Below the pieces are notes generated by a model that did no database searches, had not been told where the DNA came from, and saw only the letters and a program-made list of their open reading frames with translations. Both the position numbers and the translations under genes were made by a program. From Myxococcales bacterium (GTDB lineage: Bacteria; Myxococcota; Polyangia; Fen-1088): a stretch of 16,733 nucleotides of DNA. Numbering within the stretch: the stretch's first letter is position 1; each line of letters starts with the position of its first letter. The stretch covers positions 8,425 to 25,157 of the forward strand of contig PMBY01000246.1 of the NCBI GenBank assembly GCA_003153875.1, written 5' to 3'. Positions 8,101 to 15,613 of this stretch are shown here, piece after piece.

Positions 8101-8552
8101 TTGGCAGCACCACTATCGGCGGTGCGGGCGGCCTGGTTTCAGGCGGCGCCGGCGGCAGCATCGTCGGCGGTGTGGGTGGCGCGGTCTCAGGTGGCGCGGG
8201 TGGGCGTGGTAGCTCCGGCGTGGCCGGAACCAGCGTCGCGGGCGCGGGTGGCGCAGGTGGTGTGACCTCGGGCGGATCGGGCGGACACACTGGCACAATT
8301 TCCGGCGGCGCAGACGGCAACGGCGACGCCGGCGGCGCCAACAGCAGCCCCGACGCCGGCAGTGATTCAATCCCGACCGACGCGGGCAGGCCCGACGGGC
8401 GGAGAGACGCGCATGTACCAGACACCGGCAGCACGGGGCGCCTGGGCCACAAGGGCTGCGACTGTGATCTAGGTCACACTCCTGCCGACAGGTCAGGGCT
8501 ACCCTTGGCGTTGCTCGGCGTCGCCTTGTTTTGGCGGCGCCGGCGGCGGTAG
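5115..8552 (+). CDS. Kelch-repeat surface protein B with lipobox-like signal, Cys-rich neck, Gly-rich stalk and MYXO-CTERM-like tail
   Basis: 1145 residues with the same architecture as protein A. The signal is MKLRNS, a Leu run and TTSC with Cys18; Thr at -3 is unusual for a lipobox, so lipidation is less sure than in A. Residues about 44-745 contain 12 Kelch-type repeats (WEWNP/WEWDP strands paired with FGG turns). Residues about 750-923 are Cys-rich, ending in CGPCQVCDGNG. Residues about 925-1072 are a Gly-rich stalk with a near-exact 27-residue tandem repeat. The tail has GCDC (Cys1115 and Cys1117), a hydrophobic helix and terminal WRRRRR. B is closer to the B' half of the downstream fused gene than to A, as shown by the shared SSIWPET insert, ATESATW start and RSTCNGAGACDYPQ block. 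It is probably translated from an A-B transcript. The presumed role is surface binding or recognition; no catalytic motif is evident. Confidence 0.9.
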   Translation: MKLRNSAATTLLLLTTSCENDPGNSPRLESPHLALGTAPATESATWTRIGAPSSPLPNPRYMQAAAVDEDRQVLVMFGGWSGVSSDNGGLAASQDVWEWNPATGAWTNLTPAGTKPSPRAGATMVYDSLHKNFVIFGGRSTSGYDYEDTWVWDPASATFTDATTSGPSARSQHTMVFEKSTGKILLFGGGRADAGSSIWPETDFYSDPIQRPRSGASPDGTGIALAFGDTWEWDPSAGSWTQLTPTATPSARYDSTLVWDSKRNLAVLFGGIQKDQADENGIPQADTWEWNPTAKAWNLRPTTATTPKARWGHAMAYDPVRGLIVLAGGKSWQTYLGLGEVWDWDPATGNWAQRLTGNESGVPAGRMYASLLSDSLRSRLDLVAGITFSTSLPFGAYQPTASGEVWEFEPASAKFTNRSAVQSWPSQRWGNAITFCPANGKTYLFGGQSPNYDLLNDLWEWDGSSWSQVPGDVRPTRRANPAMAYDPSRKSLIMFGGLTYPSAPFSEAALDLCDTWEWSSATRAWSQLFPMPSPPCTGGAGIVTDSGRARLLLFGGDGPSNAVWEWDGAKTTWTNRTPAPGAVTPGSRGGTEGGPLMAFDDGRQKMFLFEGDSTWQGTTSNSVFWEWDPLSAGWALRDSGDFVDLGTSPFPVVAYDSLRRRMVVPSNATDVVGSTTAIKTWELDSKGPTWYLRDLATGPTTVSAGPGWYYSNATMAFDSQRGVMVLFGAGPNDGSALSETWEYKVKSLGNGEGCTAATASNCASGFCVDGVCCSTVSCLGVCQSCSVAGKEGICTSAAPGTEVSGSCADGQACAAGGGCKAKNGTPCSSASACASGVCVDGVCCDGPCDGTCVSCNQASRAGKCSPYAAGSDPQKECGLGSGVCRSTCNGAGACDYPQSGTPCGPCQVCDGNGVCWLDSTPYLCNTGGTGGGGAGGAGGAGGSGGSSIGGTTIGGAGGLATGGAGGSIIGSTTIGGAGGLVSGGAGGHAGSGGSIIGSTTIGGAGGLVSGGAGGSIVGGVGGAVSGGAGGRGSSGVAGTSVAGAGGAGGVTSGGSGGHTGTISGGADGNGDAGGANSSPDAGSDSIPTDAGRPDGRRDAHVPDTGSTGRLGHKGCDCDLGHTPADRSGLPLALLGVALFWRRRRR
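8013..8152 (+). repeat. 81-bp-period tandem repeat in the Gly-rich region of gene B
   Basis: A 59-nt segment at 8013-8071 recurs without change at 8094-8152, an offset of 81 bp (27 codons, frame preserved). A diverged third copy of its second half lies just upstream, from about 7964. The unit encodes SIIGSTTIGGAGGLVSGGAG. Exact identity at third codon positions points to a recent duplication by slippage or unequal crossover. Confidence 0.85.
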
Positions 8553-8667
8553 GCGCGCGGGGCACCCGGCGACGCTAGTCGCGTAGGGTGATACGACCGG
8601 CACTGTTGTGTGCCATCAACGCAGAAATGCTGTAGCGTGTTCGCATCTGAACCGGCTTGCCAGCCTG

Positions 8668-8671
8668 GGAG
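8668..8671 (+). promoter_or_regulatory. Ribosome binding site that decides the start of the fused Kelch gene A'-B'
   Basis: GGAG stands 7 nt before ATG 8679, the same spacing as in A and B. It selects MKLRSS as the N-terminus, aligning with MNLRKS of A and MKLRNS of B. The in-frame ATG at 8610 would add 23 hydrophilic residues before the lipoprotein signal and is not preferred. Confidence 0.65.
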
Positions 8672-8678
8672 TATCGTC

Positions 8679-11600
8679 ATGAAACTGCGAAGTAGCGCTG
8701 TGGGGGCTGTGCTCTTGCTCGCCGCCTGCTCCGAGAATAGTCCCGAAAACGTCCGTGGGTCTCACCCTGTTACCTCCCGCTCGGCCCTGGGCGTTGTTCC
8801 CTCGACGGAAATCGCCACCTGGACTCGCGTGGGTCCCCCCGCAGATAGCCCCAAATGGCTCTACCTGCAGTCGGCCGCCTTCGACGAGGTCCGCAAGGTT
8901 CTGGTCATGTCCAGCGGCCTGTCGTGGGCGTACCCTTCCTCCACCCTGACGGATTCCCAGGAACTATGGGAGTGGAATCCAGCGACCGGCACGTGGACCA
9001 ACCGCACTTCCGCCGGCGTGGGGCCAAGCCCGCGCGCGGGCGCGAGCATGGTCTTCGACTCGCTTCGCAGCAAGTTTGTCATCTTCGGCGGGCATACCAC
9101 CGCGGGCGACAACTTGGCTGACATCTGGGACTGGGATCCGGGAACCGGCGTCTTCACCGACCGCACCAGCTCGGGCCTGGGACCGAGCGCTCGCGGTCAG
9201 CAATCGATGGTGTTCGAAAAATCCACGGGCAAGGTGCTGCTCTTCGGCGGCGGCCTCGCCGATCCGAATGCAGTGAACTCCTACCAGGGGACCGGCGTGT
9301 CGCTCGCGTTCGGCGATACCTGGGAGTGGAATCCCGCCACCGGGAAGTGGACCACGTTCACGCTCGCCGTCGCGCCCAGCGCCCGACACGCCTCCGCCAT
9401 GATCTGGGACGCCAAGCGCGCGCGCGCCGTTTTGTTCGGCGGCATGGAGAAAACCCAGGCCGATCTCAATGGCATCCCCAAGCAGGACACATGGGAATGG
9501 GATCCCTCCAAGGCGGCCTGGAGCAATCGCACTCTCGGCGGGAACAGGCCGAGCCCGCGCTACGCCCATGCCATGGCGTACGACCCCGGCCGCGGCGTAA
9601 CCGTGCTGGTGGGCGGCTGGGACATCGAAACCGGTAACGCTCTCGCCGACGTTTGGGAATGGGATCCGAACACAGCGGTGTGGACGCAGCGCTTGACCGG
9701 CAACGAAGCCAACCTGCCCCAGGCGCGCATGTTCGGCTCGCTCGTCACCGACTCCGCGCGAAACCTCCTCGATCTGGTGGGGGGCCTGACCCTCGGCTAT
9801 TCGAACCCGCCCCCCGGGGAGATCTGGGATCTGGACCCCAACACGGCCACCTTCACCGACCGCACGCCGCCGCCCGCAAAGTCATGGCCCTCACCACGCT
9901 CGGTGCACGCCATGGCTTTCTGTCCCGCCACGGGCAAGACCTACGTATTCGGTGGTGTGGACGACAACAGCGCTTTCTTGGACGACCTGTGGGAGTGGGA
10001 CGGCACCTCTTGGTCCCAGATCCAGAGCGACGTCCGACCCTCCGCCCGCATGCAAGCGGCGATGGCCTGCGACCCATTCCGCAAGTCCCTCATCCTCTAC
10101 GGCGGCATGAACTACTCGCCCGGCCCGGGGTCGGTATCTGTGATCCTCGGTGACACCTGGGAATGGAGCCCCGCCACCCGCACGTGGAGCCAGCTTCACC
10201 CCACGTCGAGCCCGGAGCCTCGCGACTCGCACGCCATAGTCACCGATCCGATTCGAGCCAGGCTGCTGCTCTTCGGCGGCGAAAGGCCCTCCTACGACTA
10301 CCTCTACCCGCCCCCGGGAATCCCCAGAACCCTGGATCCCCTGAGCAACGCAGTCTGGGAGTGGGATGGCGCGAACACGACCTGGACCAACCGCACCCCG
10401 GTCCGGTTCATGGGCGCGCCGGTCGGGCGCACCTACCCGATCCTGACCTTCGACGAGGCTCGACAGAAGATGTTCCTGCTCGACGAGCAAACCAACCCCT
10501 ACAGCGCCCTCGCTTTCTGGGAGTGGGATCCTGTCTCAGCCGGCTGGGAGCTTCGCGATGCTGGCGACCTCGTCCCAATCTACGGCAACTCTGAGTTCAC
10601 CCCTGCGGCCTACGATAGCCTGCGCCGGCGGCAGGTTGTGCCCATCGCCAGGGGAGACGCGACCGGCGACTCGCCCATCCCAACCTGGGAGCTGGACACC
10701 AAGGGTCCAACCTGGTACCAGCGGAATCTCTCAACCGGCCCGAGCATCAGCACATCGGACATGACCGCGGTCTTCGACAGCCAGCGCGGCGTGGCGGTGT
10801 TTTTCGGTGGCTGGCCCGGCTATGGGGGGAACACCAGCGACACCTGGGAATACAAAGTCACCCATCTCGGCAATGGCGAGGGGTGCACCGCTGCCACGGC
10901 CTCGACCTGCGCCTCGGGCTTCTGCGTGGACGGCGTCTGCTGTGCCGTCGCGTCCTGTGCTGGGCCCTGCCAATCTTGCGCTGTGCCCGGTCGCGAAGGC
11001 ACCTGCGTCCGGGCGGCACCGGGCACGGAAGTTCCCGGAAGCTGCGCCGACCAGCAGGCGTGCGACGGCAGCGGCGGCTGCAAGAGGAAAAACGGCGTCA
11101 TGTGTTCGAGCGCGAGTGTCTGCGCCTCAGGGTTTTGCGCGGATGGGGTGTGTTGCGAGAGTGCGTGCGATGGCACCTGCGTGTCCTGCAACCAGACCGG
11201 TCGACCTGGCAAGTGCGCTGCCTACTCCGTGGGCAGCGACCCAGAGAGTGAATGTGGCGTGGGCAGCGACCCCTGCCGCTTCACCTGCAACGGTGCCAGC
11301 GGCTGCGATACTCCGCAAATCGGAACGCTTTGCGGGCCTTGTGCAACTTGTGACGGCGCCGGTACGTGCAACCACTTTGATCCGGCCGCCTGCGGCGCAG
11401 GCGGCGCGGGCGGCACGGGCGGAGCCGGCGGCACCGGCGCCGGTGGAAGTGGCGGAATGGGCGGCAGCGTCGGTGGCGCAGGTGGCTTGGGTGGCAGCAG
11501 CGGCGGCGCGGGCGGACGCGGCGGATCGAGCGGCACTATCATCGGCGGCAGCGCGGGTGGCTTGGGCGGCAGCACCGGTGGACGCGGGGGCACGGCCGGC

Positions 11601-14600
11601 ACAATCATCGGTGGCTCAGGTGGCACGGCCGGCACCATCGTCGGTGGCGGTGCGGGTGGCAGCGGCGGCAGCAGCGGCAGCACTGGGGGACGCGGCGGCA
11701 CAGCCGGCACCATCATCGGCGGCTCGGGTGGACGCGGCGGCACGAGCGGCACCATCATCAGTAGTGGTGGTGCGGGCGGCAACGTCGGCGGCACGGTTGG
11801 CGCCAGCAGCCTGGCTTCCGGGGGCACGGGCGGCAGCGTCGGCGGCAGATCGGGAGGCGCCAGCGGCAGTCCCGATGGCGGAGGAAATTCGTCGCCGGCC
11901 GACGCGGGCAGCGCCGATGCCGGGGGAGATGCCATCGCGGCCGACGCGCGCTCGGCATCACATCTGCGGCGTTCGGGTTGCGACTGCGATCTGGGACAGA
12001 CCAACAGAGGCACGTCAGGACTAGCCTTCGCCCTGCTCGGCGCCGCCTTCTTGTGGCGGCGGCGCCCCCTGCGGGGACTTCGGCGACCGCAGGTCGCCCC
12101 TACTCAGGGCCGACCCTCGACTGCATATTCCAGTCTGTCCTTGGTTGCACTGCTCCTGCTCACCGCTTGCTCCGAGAACGATCCGGGCAGCGGCCCCCGC
12201 CTCGAGCCCACCCAATTGGCCATGGGTTCCGTGCCCGCGACCGAATCCGCCACCTGGACGCACCTCGCGCTCCCCACCGCGCTGACTCCGCCACCGCGCT
12301 ACTTGCAGGCGGTCGCCTTCGACGAGGACCGCAAGGTTTTGGTCATGTTTGGCGGCATGTTGGGCGATGGCAGCGGCTTCGAAAAGGGGGCTGCCGATAT
12401 CTGGGAGTGGGATCCGGCGACCGGCGCATGGACCAGCCGCACCCCTGCCGGCGTGAAGCCAAGCCCGCGCGCCGGGGCGGGCATGGTCTACGACTCGACC
12501 CGCAAGGTATTCGTCATCTTCGGTGGACGCTCCTCCACCGGCTACGACTTCGAGGACACCTGGGAATGGGATCCGGCTAGCGGCGCCTTCACTGACCGCA
12601 GCACCTCGGGGCCGAGCGCCCGCAGTCAGCACAGCATGGTGTTCGAAAAGTCCACGGGCAATGTGCTGCTCTTCGGGGGCGGTCTCGCGGATTCGGGTTC
12701 CTCCATTTGGCCCGAGACGTTCAACTACGCTGACCCAGACCAGCGTCCCGGCCCTGGGGCTTCGTACGATGGGACTGGCATCTCGCTCGCATTTGCCGAC
12801 ACCTGGGAGCGCAATCCCGGCACGGGCGCGTGGACCCAGCTCACTCCCGCGCGTGCGCCCAGCGCCCGATACGACTCCGCCTTGGTCTGGGACAGCAAGC
12901 GCAGCCGCGCCGTCTTGTTCGGTGGAATGATGAAACCGCAGGTTGCCGCGAACGGCGTTCCCCGGCAGGACATATGGGAATGGGATCCGGCGACGCCGAA
13001 CTGGACTTTGCGCACGACCACGGGCAACCAGCCGAGCCCGCGCTGGGGCCATGCCATGGCGTACGACCCCGGCCGCGACATGACCGTGCTCACGGGCGGC
13101 AAGGATTTTCAAACCTACCTCACCCTGGCCGACGTCTGGGATTGGAATCCGGCCACGAGCGCGTGGACGCAGCGACTTGTCGGCAGCGAAGCCAACCTGC
13201 CCACCGGGCGCATGTACGCCTCACTCCTCACCGATGCTGCGCGAGCCCGCCTCGAAATGGTGTCGGGAATCACTCTCGACCCGAACGATTCGAATGGGGG
13301 ATACCAACCGACTGCCTCCCAGGAGATCTGGGAATTGGAGCCCGCCTCAGCTACCTTCACCAACCGCTCACCGGCACAGAACTCGCCCAGCCAGCGCTGG
13401 AACAACGCTATGGCCTATTGCCCGGCCAACGGCAAGACCTACGTGTTCGGCGGTTGGGGCCCAAACAACGCGACCTTCGATGACCTGTGGGAATGGGATG
13501 GGAACTCGTGGGCCCAGGTCAAGGTTGCTGCTCGACCTTCGAACCGCGCGGATACGGCGATGGCCTACGACCCGTTTCGCAAGTCGCTCATTCTCTTCGG
13601 CGGCATTAACGGACTCGGGTACCTCTGCGACACCTGGGAATGGCAAAGCGGCACCCGAGCGTGGCGCCAGCTCTTTCCCGCGTCGAGCCCTCCTTGTATG
13701 GGCGGGTCGGGCATGGTCACCGATTCGGGCCGGGCCAAGGTGCTGCTTTTCGCCGGCGAAGGCCCGGACAACGCTGTCTGGGAGTGGGATGGCGCGACCG
13801 CGAACTGGACCAACCGCACCCCCATCCGCGGCACGGTCACGCCAGGCGCGTTTGGACAGCCGCCTTTGGCCTTCGACGACGGTCGCCAGAAGATGTTTCT
13901 CTTCTGGGGCCAGAGCACCTGGCAAGGTACCACCAGCAACAGCGTCTATTGGGAGTGGGATCCGGTCACGGCCGGATGGGCATTGCGAGATAGTGGCGAC
14001 TTCGTCGATTTCGGCAGCTACGCTTACCCTGTCGTGGCCTACGACAGCTTGCGCCGCCGGCTGGTCTTTCCCACCACAGCAACGGACACCAACGGCGCCA
14101 TCAAGACCTGGGAGCTGGACGCCAAGGGCCCAACCTGGTACGTGCGGGATCTGGCCACGGGTCCAACCTCGGTCACCAACCCGACCATGGCCTTCGACAG
14201 CCAGCGCGGCGTGATGGTGCTGTTTGGCTCGGGCCCGAATGATAGCGCGCCCTTGAGCGAGACCTGGGAGTACAAGGTCACGAATCTCGGCAACGGCGAG
14301 GGGTGCACGGGCGCCACGGCGCCGACCTGCGCCTCGGGATTCTGCGTAGACGGTGTCTGCTGTGCGAGCGCATCCTGCGCGGGCACTTGCCAGTCGTGCG
14401 CCGTGGCCAGCCACGAAGGCACCTGCGCGTTGGCGACCCCGGGCACCGAAGTCAGTGGCAGCTGTTTGGACGGACAGGCGTGCGCTGCCGCCGGCGCGTG
14501 CAAGGCAAAGAACGGTACCGCCTGTGCCAGCGCGAGCACCTGTGCTTCGGGCTTCTGCAGCGACGGAGTGTGCTGCGACGGCGCGTGCGAGGGCAGATGT

Positions 14601-15569
14601 GTGTCGTGCAACCAGGCCAGTCGCGCGGGCAAATGCTCTCCCTACGCCATGGGCATCGATCCGCAAAATGAATGCGGCCTGGGCGGCGGCGCTTGTCGCT
14701 CGACCTGCAACGGCGCGGGCGCCTGCGACTATCCGCAGGCCGGAAGTCCCTGCGGCCCCTGTCAGGTCTGTGATGGCAACGGCATGTGCCAGTATCCCGA
14801 TCCGTACAATTGTAGTACCGGCGGCACCGGCGGCTTCGGCGGAGGTGGCGCGGGCGGCAGAGGTGGCAGCGGCGGAGGTGGCGCGGGTGGCGTGGTCTCA
14901 GGCGGCGCCGGTGGACACGCTGGCGGGGGTGGCAGCAGCATCGGTGGCAGCATCGGCGGCGGCGCGGCTGGATATGCTGGCACCGGCGGCAGCATCATCG
15001 GCGGTGCGGGTGGCGCAGGTGGCCTGGTTTCAGGCGGCGCCGGCGGACACGCTGGCGTCGGCGGCAGTGTCATCGGCGGTGCGGGTGGACACGCTGGCGC
15101 AGGCGGCACGGCCGGCACCATCATCGGCGGTGCGGGTGGCGTGGGCGGCCTAGCCTCAGGCGGCGCCGGCGGCGTGGTCTCAGGTGGCACTGGCGGACAC
15201 GCTGGCGTCGGTGGCAGCGTCATCGGCGGCGCGGGTGGCGTGGCCTCGGGTGGAGCGAGCGGCCGCGGTGGCGCTGGCGGCACGGCCGGCACCATTGTCG
15301 GCGGTGCGGGTGGCGTGGCCTCGACCGGCGCTGGCGGATACGCCGGAACCGCCGTGGGCGGCGCGGGTGGAGACGCTGGCACGGGTGGCGCCAGCGGCGG
15401 CCCCGATGGCGGAGGCAATTCGATCGCGACTGATACGGGCTCTGCAGCGCAGCTGCACCGCTCGGGTTGCGACTGCCATCTGGGCCAGACTCCCGCAGAC
15501 AGATCAGAGCTACCCTTCGCTTTGCTCGGCGCCGCGTTCCTGTGGCGGCGATTGCGGCGACGACCCTAG
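8679..15569 (+). CDS. Giant fused Kelch surface protein A'-B' (two complete modules in one frame)
   Basis: One uninterrupted frame of 2296 residues, twice the size of its neighbours. Half A': lipoprotein signal with LAAC (Cys17), 12 Kelch-type repeats (about 46-727), Cys-rich neck (about 732-904), Gly-rich stalk (about 905-1062), then a full MYXO-CTERM-like tail with GCDC (Cys1101 and Cys1103), hydrophobic helix and WRRRP. Where a stop is expected, the frame continues through about 25 Arg/Pro-rich residues into half B': a Leu run and lipobox LTAC (Cys1164), 12 Kelch-type repeats (about 1191-1868), Cys-rich neck (about 1873-2044), Gly-rich stalk (about 2047-2246) and a second tail, GCDC (Cys2264 and Cys2266), hydrophobic helix and WRRLRRRP. 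B' has no ATG or GTG start of its own before its lipobox. The fusion may be real or an assembly or sequencing artefact; no short frame change in the junction would restore a nearby stop. Confidence 0.85.
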   Translation: MKLRSSAVGAVLLLAACSENSPENVRGSHPVTSRSALGVVPSTEIATWTRVGPPADSPKWLYLQSAAFDEVRKVLVMSSGLSWAYPSSTLTDSQELWEWNPATGTWTNRTSAGVGPSPRAGASMVFDSLRSKFVIFGGHTTAGDNLADIWDWDPGTGVFTDRTSSGLGPSARGQQSMVFEKSTGKVLLFGGGLADPNAVNSYQGTGVSLAFGDTWEWNPATGKWTTFTLAVAPSARHASAMIWDAKRARAVLFGGMEKTQADLNGIPKQDTWEWDPSKAAWSNRTLGGNRPSPRYAHAMAYDPGRGVTVLVGGWDIETGNALADVWEWDPNTAVWTQRLTGNEANLPQARMFGSLVTDSARNLLDLVGGLTLGYSNPPPGEIWDLDPNTATFTDRTPPPAKSWPSPRSVHAMAFCPATGKTYVFGGVDDNSAFLDDLWEWDGTSWSQIQSDVRPSARMQAAMACDPFRKSLILYGGMNYSPGPGSVSVILGDTWEWSPATRTWSQLHPTSSPEPRDSHAIVTDPIRARLLLFGGERPSYDYLYPPPGIPRTLDPLSNAVWEWDGANTTWTNRTPVRFMGAPVGRTYPILTFDEARQKMFLLDEQTNPYSALAFWEWDPVSAGWELRDAGDLVPIYGNSEFTPAAYDSLRRRQVVPIARGDATGDSPIPTWELDTKGPTWYQRNLSTGPSISTSDMTAVFDSQRGVAVFFGGWPGYGGNTSDTWEYKVTHLGNGEGCTAATASTCASGFCVDGVCCAVASCAGPCQSCAVPGREGTCVRAAPGTEVPGSCADQQACDGSGGCKRKNGVMCSSASVCASGFCADGVCCESACDGTCVSCNQTGRPGKCAAYSVGSDPESECGVGSDPCRFTCNGASGCDTPQIGTLCGPCATCDGAGTCNHFDPAACGAGGAGGTGGAGGTGAGGSGGMGGSVGGAGGLGGSSGGAGGRGGSSGTIIGGSAGGLGGSTGGRGGTAGTIIGGSGGTAGTIVGGGAGGSGGSSGSTGGRGGTAGTIIGGSGGRGGTSGTIISSGGAGGNVGGTVGASSLASGGTGGSVGGRSGGASGSPDGGGNSSPADAGSADAGGDAIAADARSASHLRRSGCDCDLGQTNRGTSGLAFALLGAAFLWRRRPLRGLRRPQVAPTQGRPSTAYSSLSLVALLLLTACSENDPGSGPRLEPTQLAMGSVPATESATWTHLALPTALTPPPRYLQAVAFDEDRKVLVMFGGMLGDGSGFEKGAADIWEWDPATGAWTSRTPAGVKPSPRAGAGMVYDSTRKVFVIFGGRSSTGYDFEDTWEWDPASGAFTDRSTSGPSARSQHSMVFEKSTGNVLLFGGGLADSGSSIWPETFNYADPDQRPGPGASYDGTGISLAFADTWERNPGTGAWTQLTPARAPSARYDSALVWDSKRSRAVLFGGMMKPQVAANGVPRQDIWEWDPATPNWTLRTTTGNQPSPRWGHAMAYDPGRDMTVLTGGKDFQTYLTLADVWDWNPATSAWTQRLVGSEANLPTGRMYASLLTDAARARLEMVSGITLDPNDSNGGYQPTASQEIWELEPASATFTNRSPAQNSPSQRWNNAMAYCPANGKTYVFGGWGPNNATFDDLWEWDGNSWAQVKVAARPSNRADTAMAYDPFRKSLILFGGINGLGYLCDTWEWQSGTRAWRQLFPASSPPCMGGSGMVTDSGRAKVLLFAGEGPDNAVWEWDGATANWTNRTPIRGTVTPGAFGQPPLAFDDGRQKMFLFWGQSTWQGTTSNSVYWEWDPVTAGWALRDSGDFVDFGSYAYPVVAYDSLRRRLVFPTTATDTNGAIKTWELDAKGPTWYVRDLATGPTSVTNPTMAFDSQRGVMVLFGSGPNDSAPLSETWEYKVTNLGNGEGCTGATAPTCASGFCVDGVCCASASCAGTCQSCAVASHEGTCALATPGTEVSGSCLDGQACAAAGACKAKNGTACASASTCASGFCSDGVCCDGACEGRCVSCNQASRAGKCSPYAMGIDPQNECGLGGGACRSTCNGAGACDYPQAGSPCGPCQVCDGNGMCQYPDPYNCSTGGTGGFGGGGAGGRGGSGGGGAGGVVSGGAGGHAGGGGSSIGGSIGGGAAGYAGTGGSIIGGAGGAGGLVSGGAGGHAGVGGSVIGGAGGHAGAGGTAGTIIGGAGGVGGLASGGAGGVVSGGTGGHAGVGGSVIGGAGGVASGGASGRGGAGGTAGTIVGGAGGVASTGAGGYAGTAVGGAGGDAGTGGASGGPDGGGNSIATDTGSAAQLHRSGCDCHLGQTPADRSELPFALLGAAFLWRRLRRRP
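11395..11870 (+). repeat. Gly-rich low-complexity coding repeat of module A'
   Basis: GGC/GGT-rich units encode GGxGG runs with the recurring motif GTAGTIIGG or close variants (for example near 11590-11730) and GGRGG. It is the presumed flexible stalk before the internal sorting tail. Confidence 0.8.
12062..12123 (+). other. A'-B' fusion junction
   Basis: This stretch lies between the Arg cluster of the A' tail and the hydrophobic signal of B'. It carries no stop in frame and no ATG. It reads through Arg, Pro, Gln and Thr-rich codons unlike any other part of the array. It contains the perfect palindrome at 12082-12098 and a smaller CCCC-TGC-GGGG hairpin at 12066-12076. In the A-B copy the corresponding place holds a stop codon, a 45-bp spacer, an RBS and ATG. 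Confidence 0.75.
12082..12098. repeat. Perfect REP-like palindrome at the fusion junction
   Basis: GGCGACC-GCA-GGTCGCC is a perfect 7-bp stem with a 3-nt loop. No T-run follows, so it is not a typical intrinsic terminator. It may be the remains of a short palindromic repeat that arrived with the event that joined the two genes; this is inference. Confidence 0.55.
14817..15415 (+). repeat. Gly-rich low-complexity coding repeat of module B'
   Basis: This is the longest of the four Gly-rich tracts, about 200 codons. It contains a 47-nt segment at 15042-15088 repeated at 15192-15238 with about three changes (GGHAGVGGSVIGGAGG, offset 150 bp), and GGLVSGGAGGHAG units shared with gene B. It is the presumed stalk of the second propeller. 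Confidence 0.8.
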
Positions 15570-15613
15570 ACTGGACGAAAAGCCAACCGGGATCTCGTGG
15601 GGCGCGATCCATT

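Larger units (their letters stand above)
1764..8552 (+). repeat. Duplicated two-gene unit, copy 1 (A-B)
   Basis: A and B make up the first copy of a roughly 6.9-kb unit; the second starts at 8679. Pairing rests on protein motifs shared by A with A' (PKQDTWEWDPSK, SDPESECGVGSDPC) and by B with B' (SSIWPET, ACDYPQ, CGPCQVCDGNG). Divergence is substantial, so the duplication is not recent. Confidence 0.75.
8679..15569 (+). repeat. Duplicated two-gene unit, copy 2 (A'-B', fused)
   Basis: This is the second copy of the A-B unit. Start-to-start distance between copies is 6915 bp. The 45-bp intergenic spacer of copy 1 has no counterpart here; it is replaced by an unrelated palindrome-bearing coding junction. 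Confidence 0.75.

Noticed and set aside
7890..8330. Repetitive DNA considered as a CRISPR array
   Set aside because: The repeats are coding, in frame, multiples of 3 and encode Gly-rich protein; there are no unique spacers of even length and no cas genes.
8569..8582. GCGAC-GCTA-GTCGC hairpin between genes B and A' as a terminator
   Set aside because: The stem is only 5 bp and no T-run follows; this can arise by chance in GC-rich DNA.
11222..12013. Pro-rich minus-strand open frames opposite the Gly-rich tracts (also about 4301-4996, 7877-8452, 14762-15418)
   Set aside because: These are the complement of GGC/GGT repeats read as Pro-rich runs. The composition follows wholly from the sense Gly-rich repeats.
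10807..12024. 405-codon plus-strand frame overlapping module A'
   Set aside because: Ala/Arg-rich off-frame reading of the Kelch, Cys-rich and Gly-rich coding DNA. Shadow of the larger frame, which has clear domains.
12141..12143. TTG as an independent start for module B'
   Set aside because: It leaves only nine residues before the lipobox Cys, has no basic N-region and no convincing RBS.
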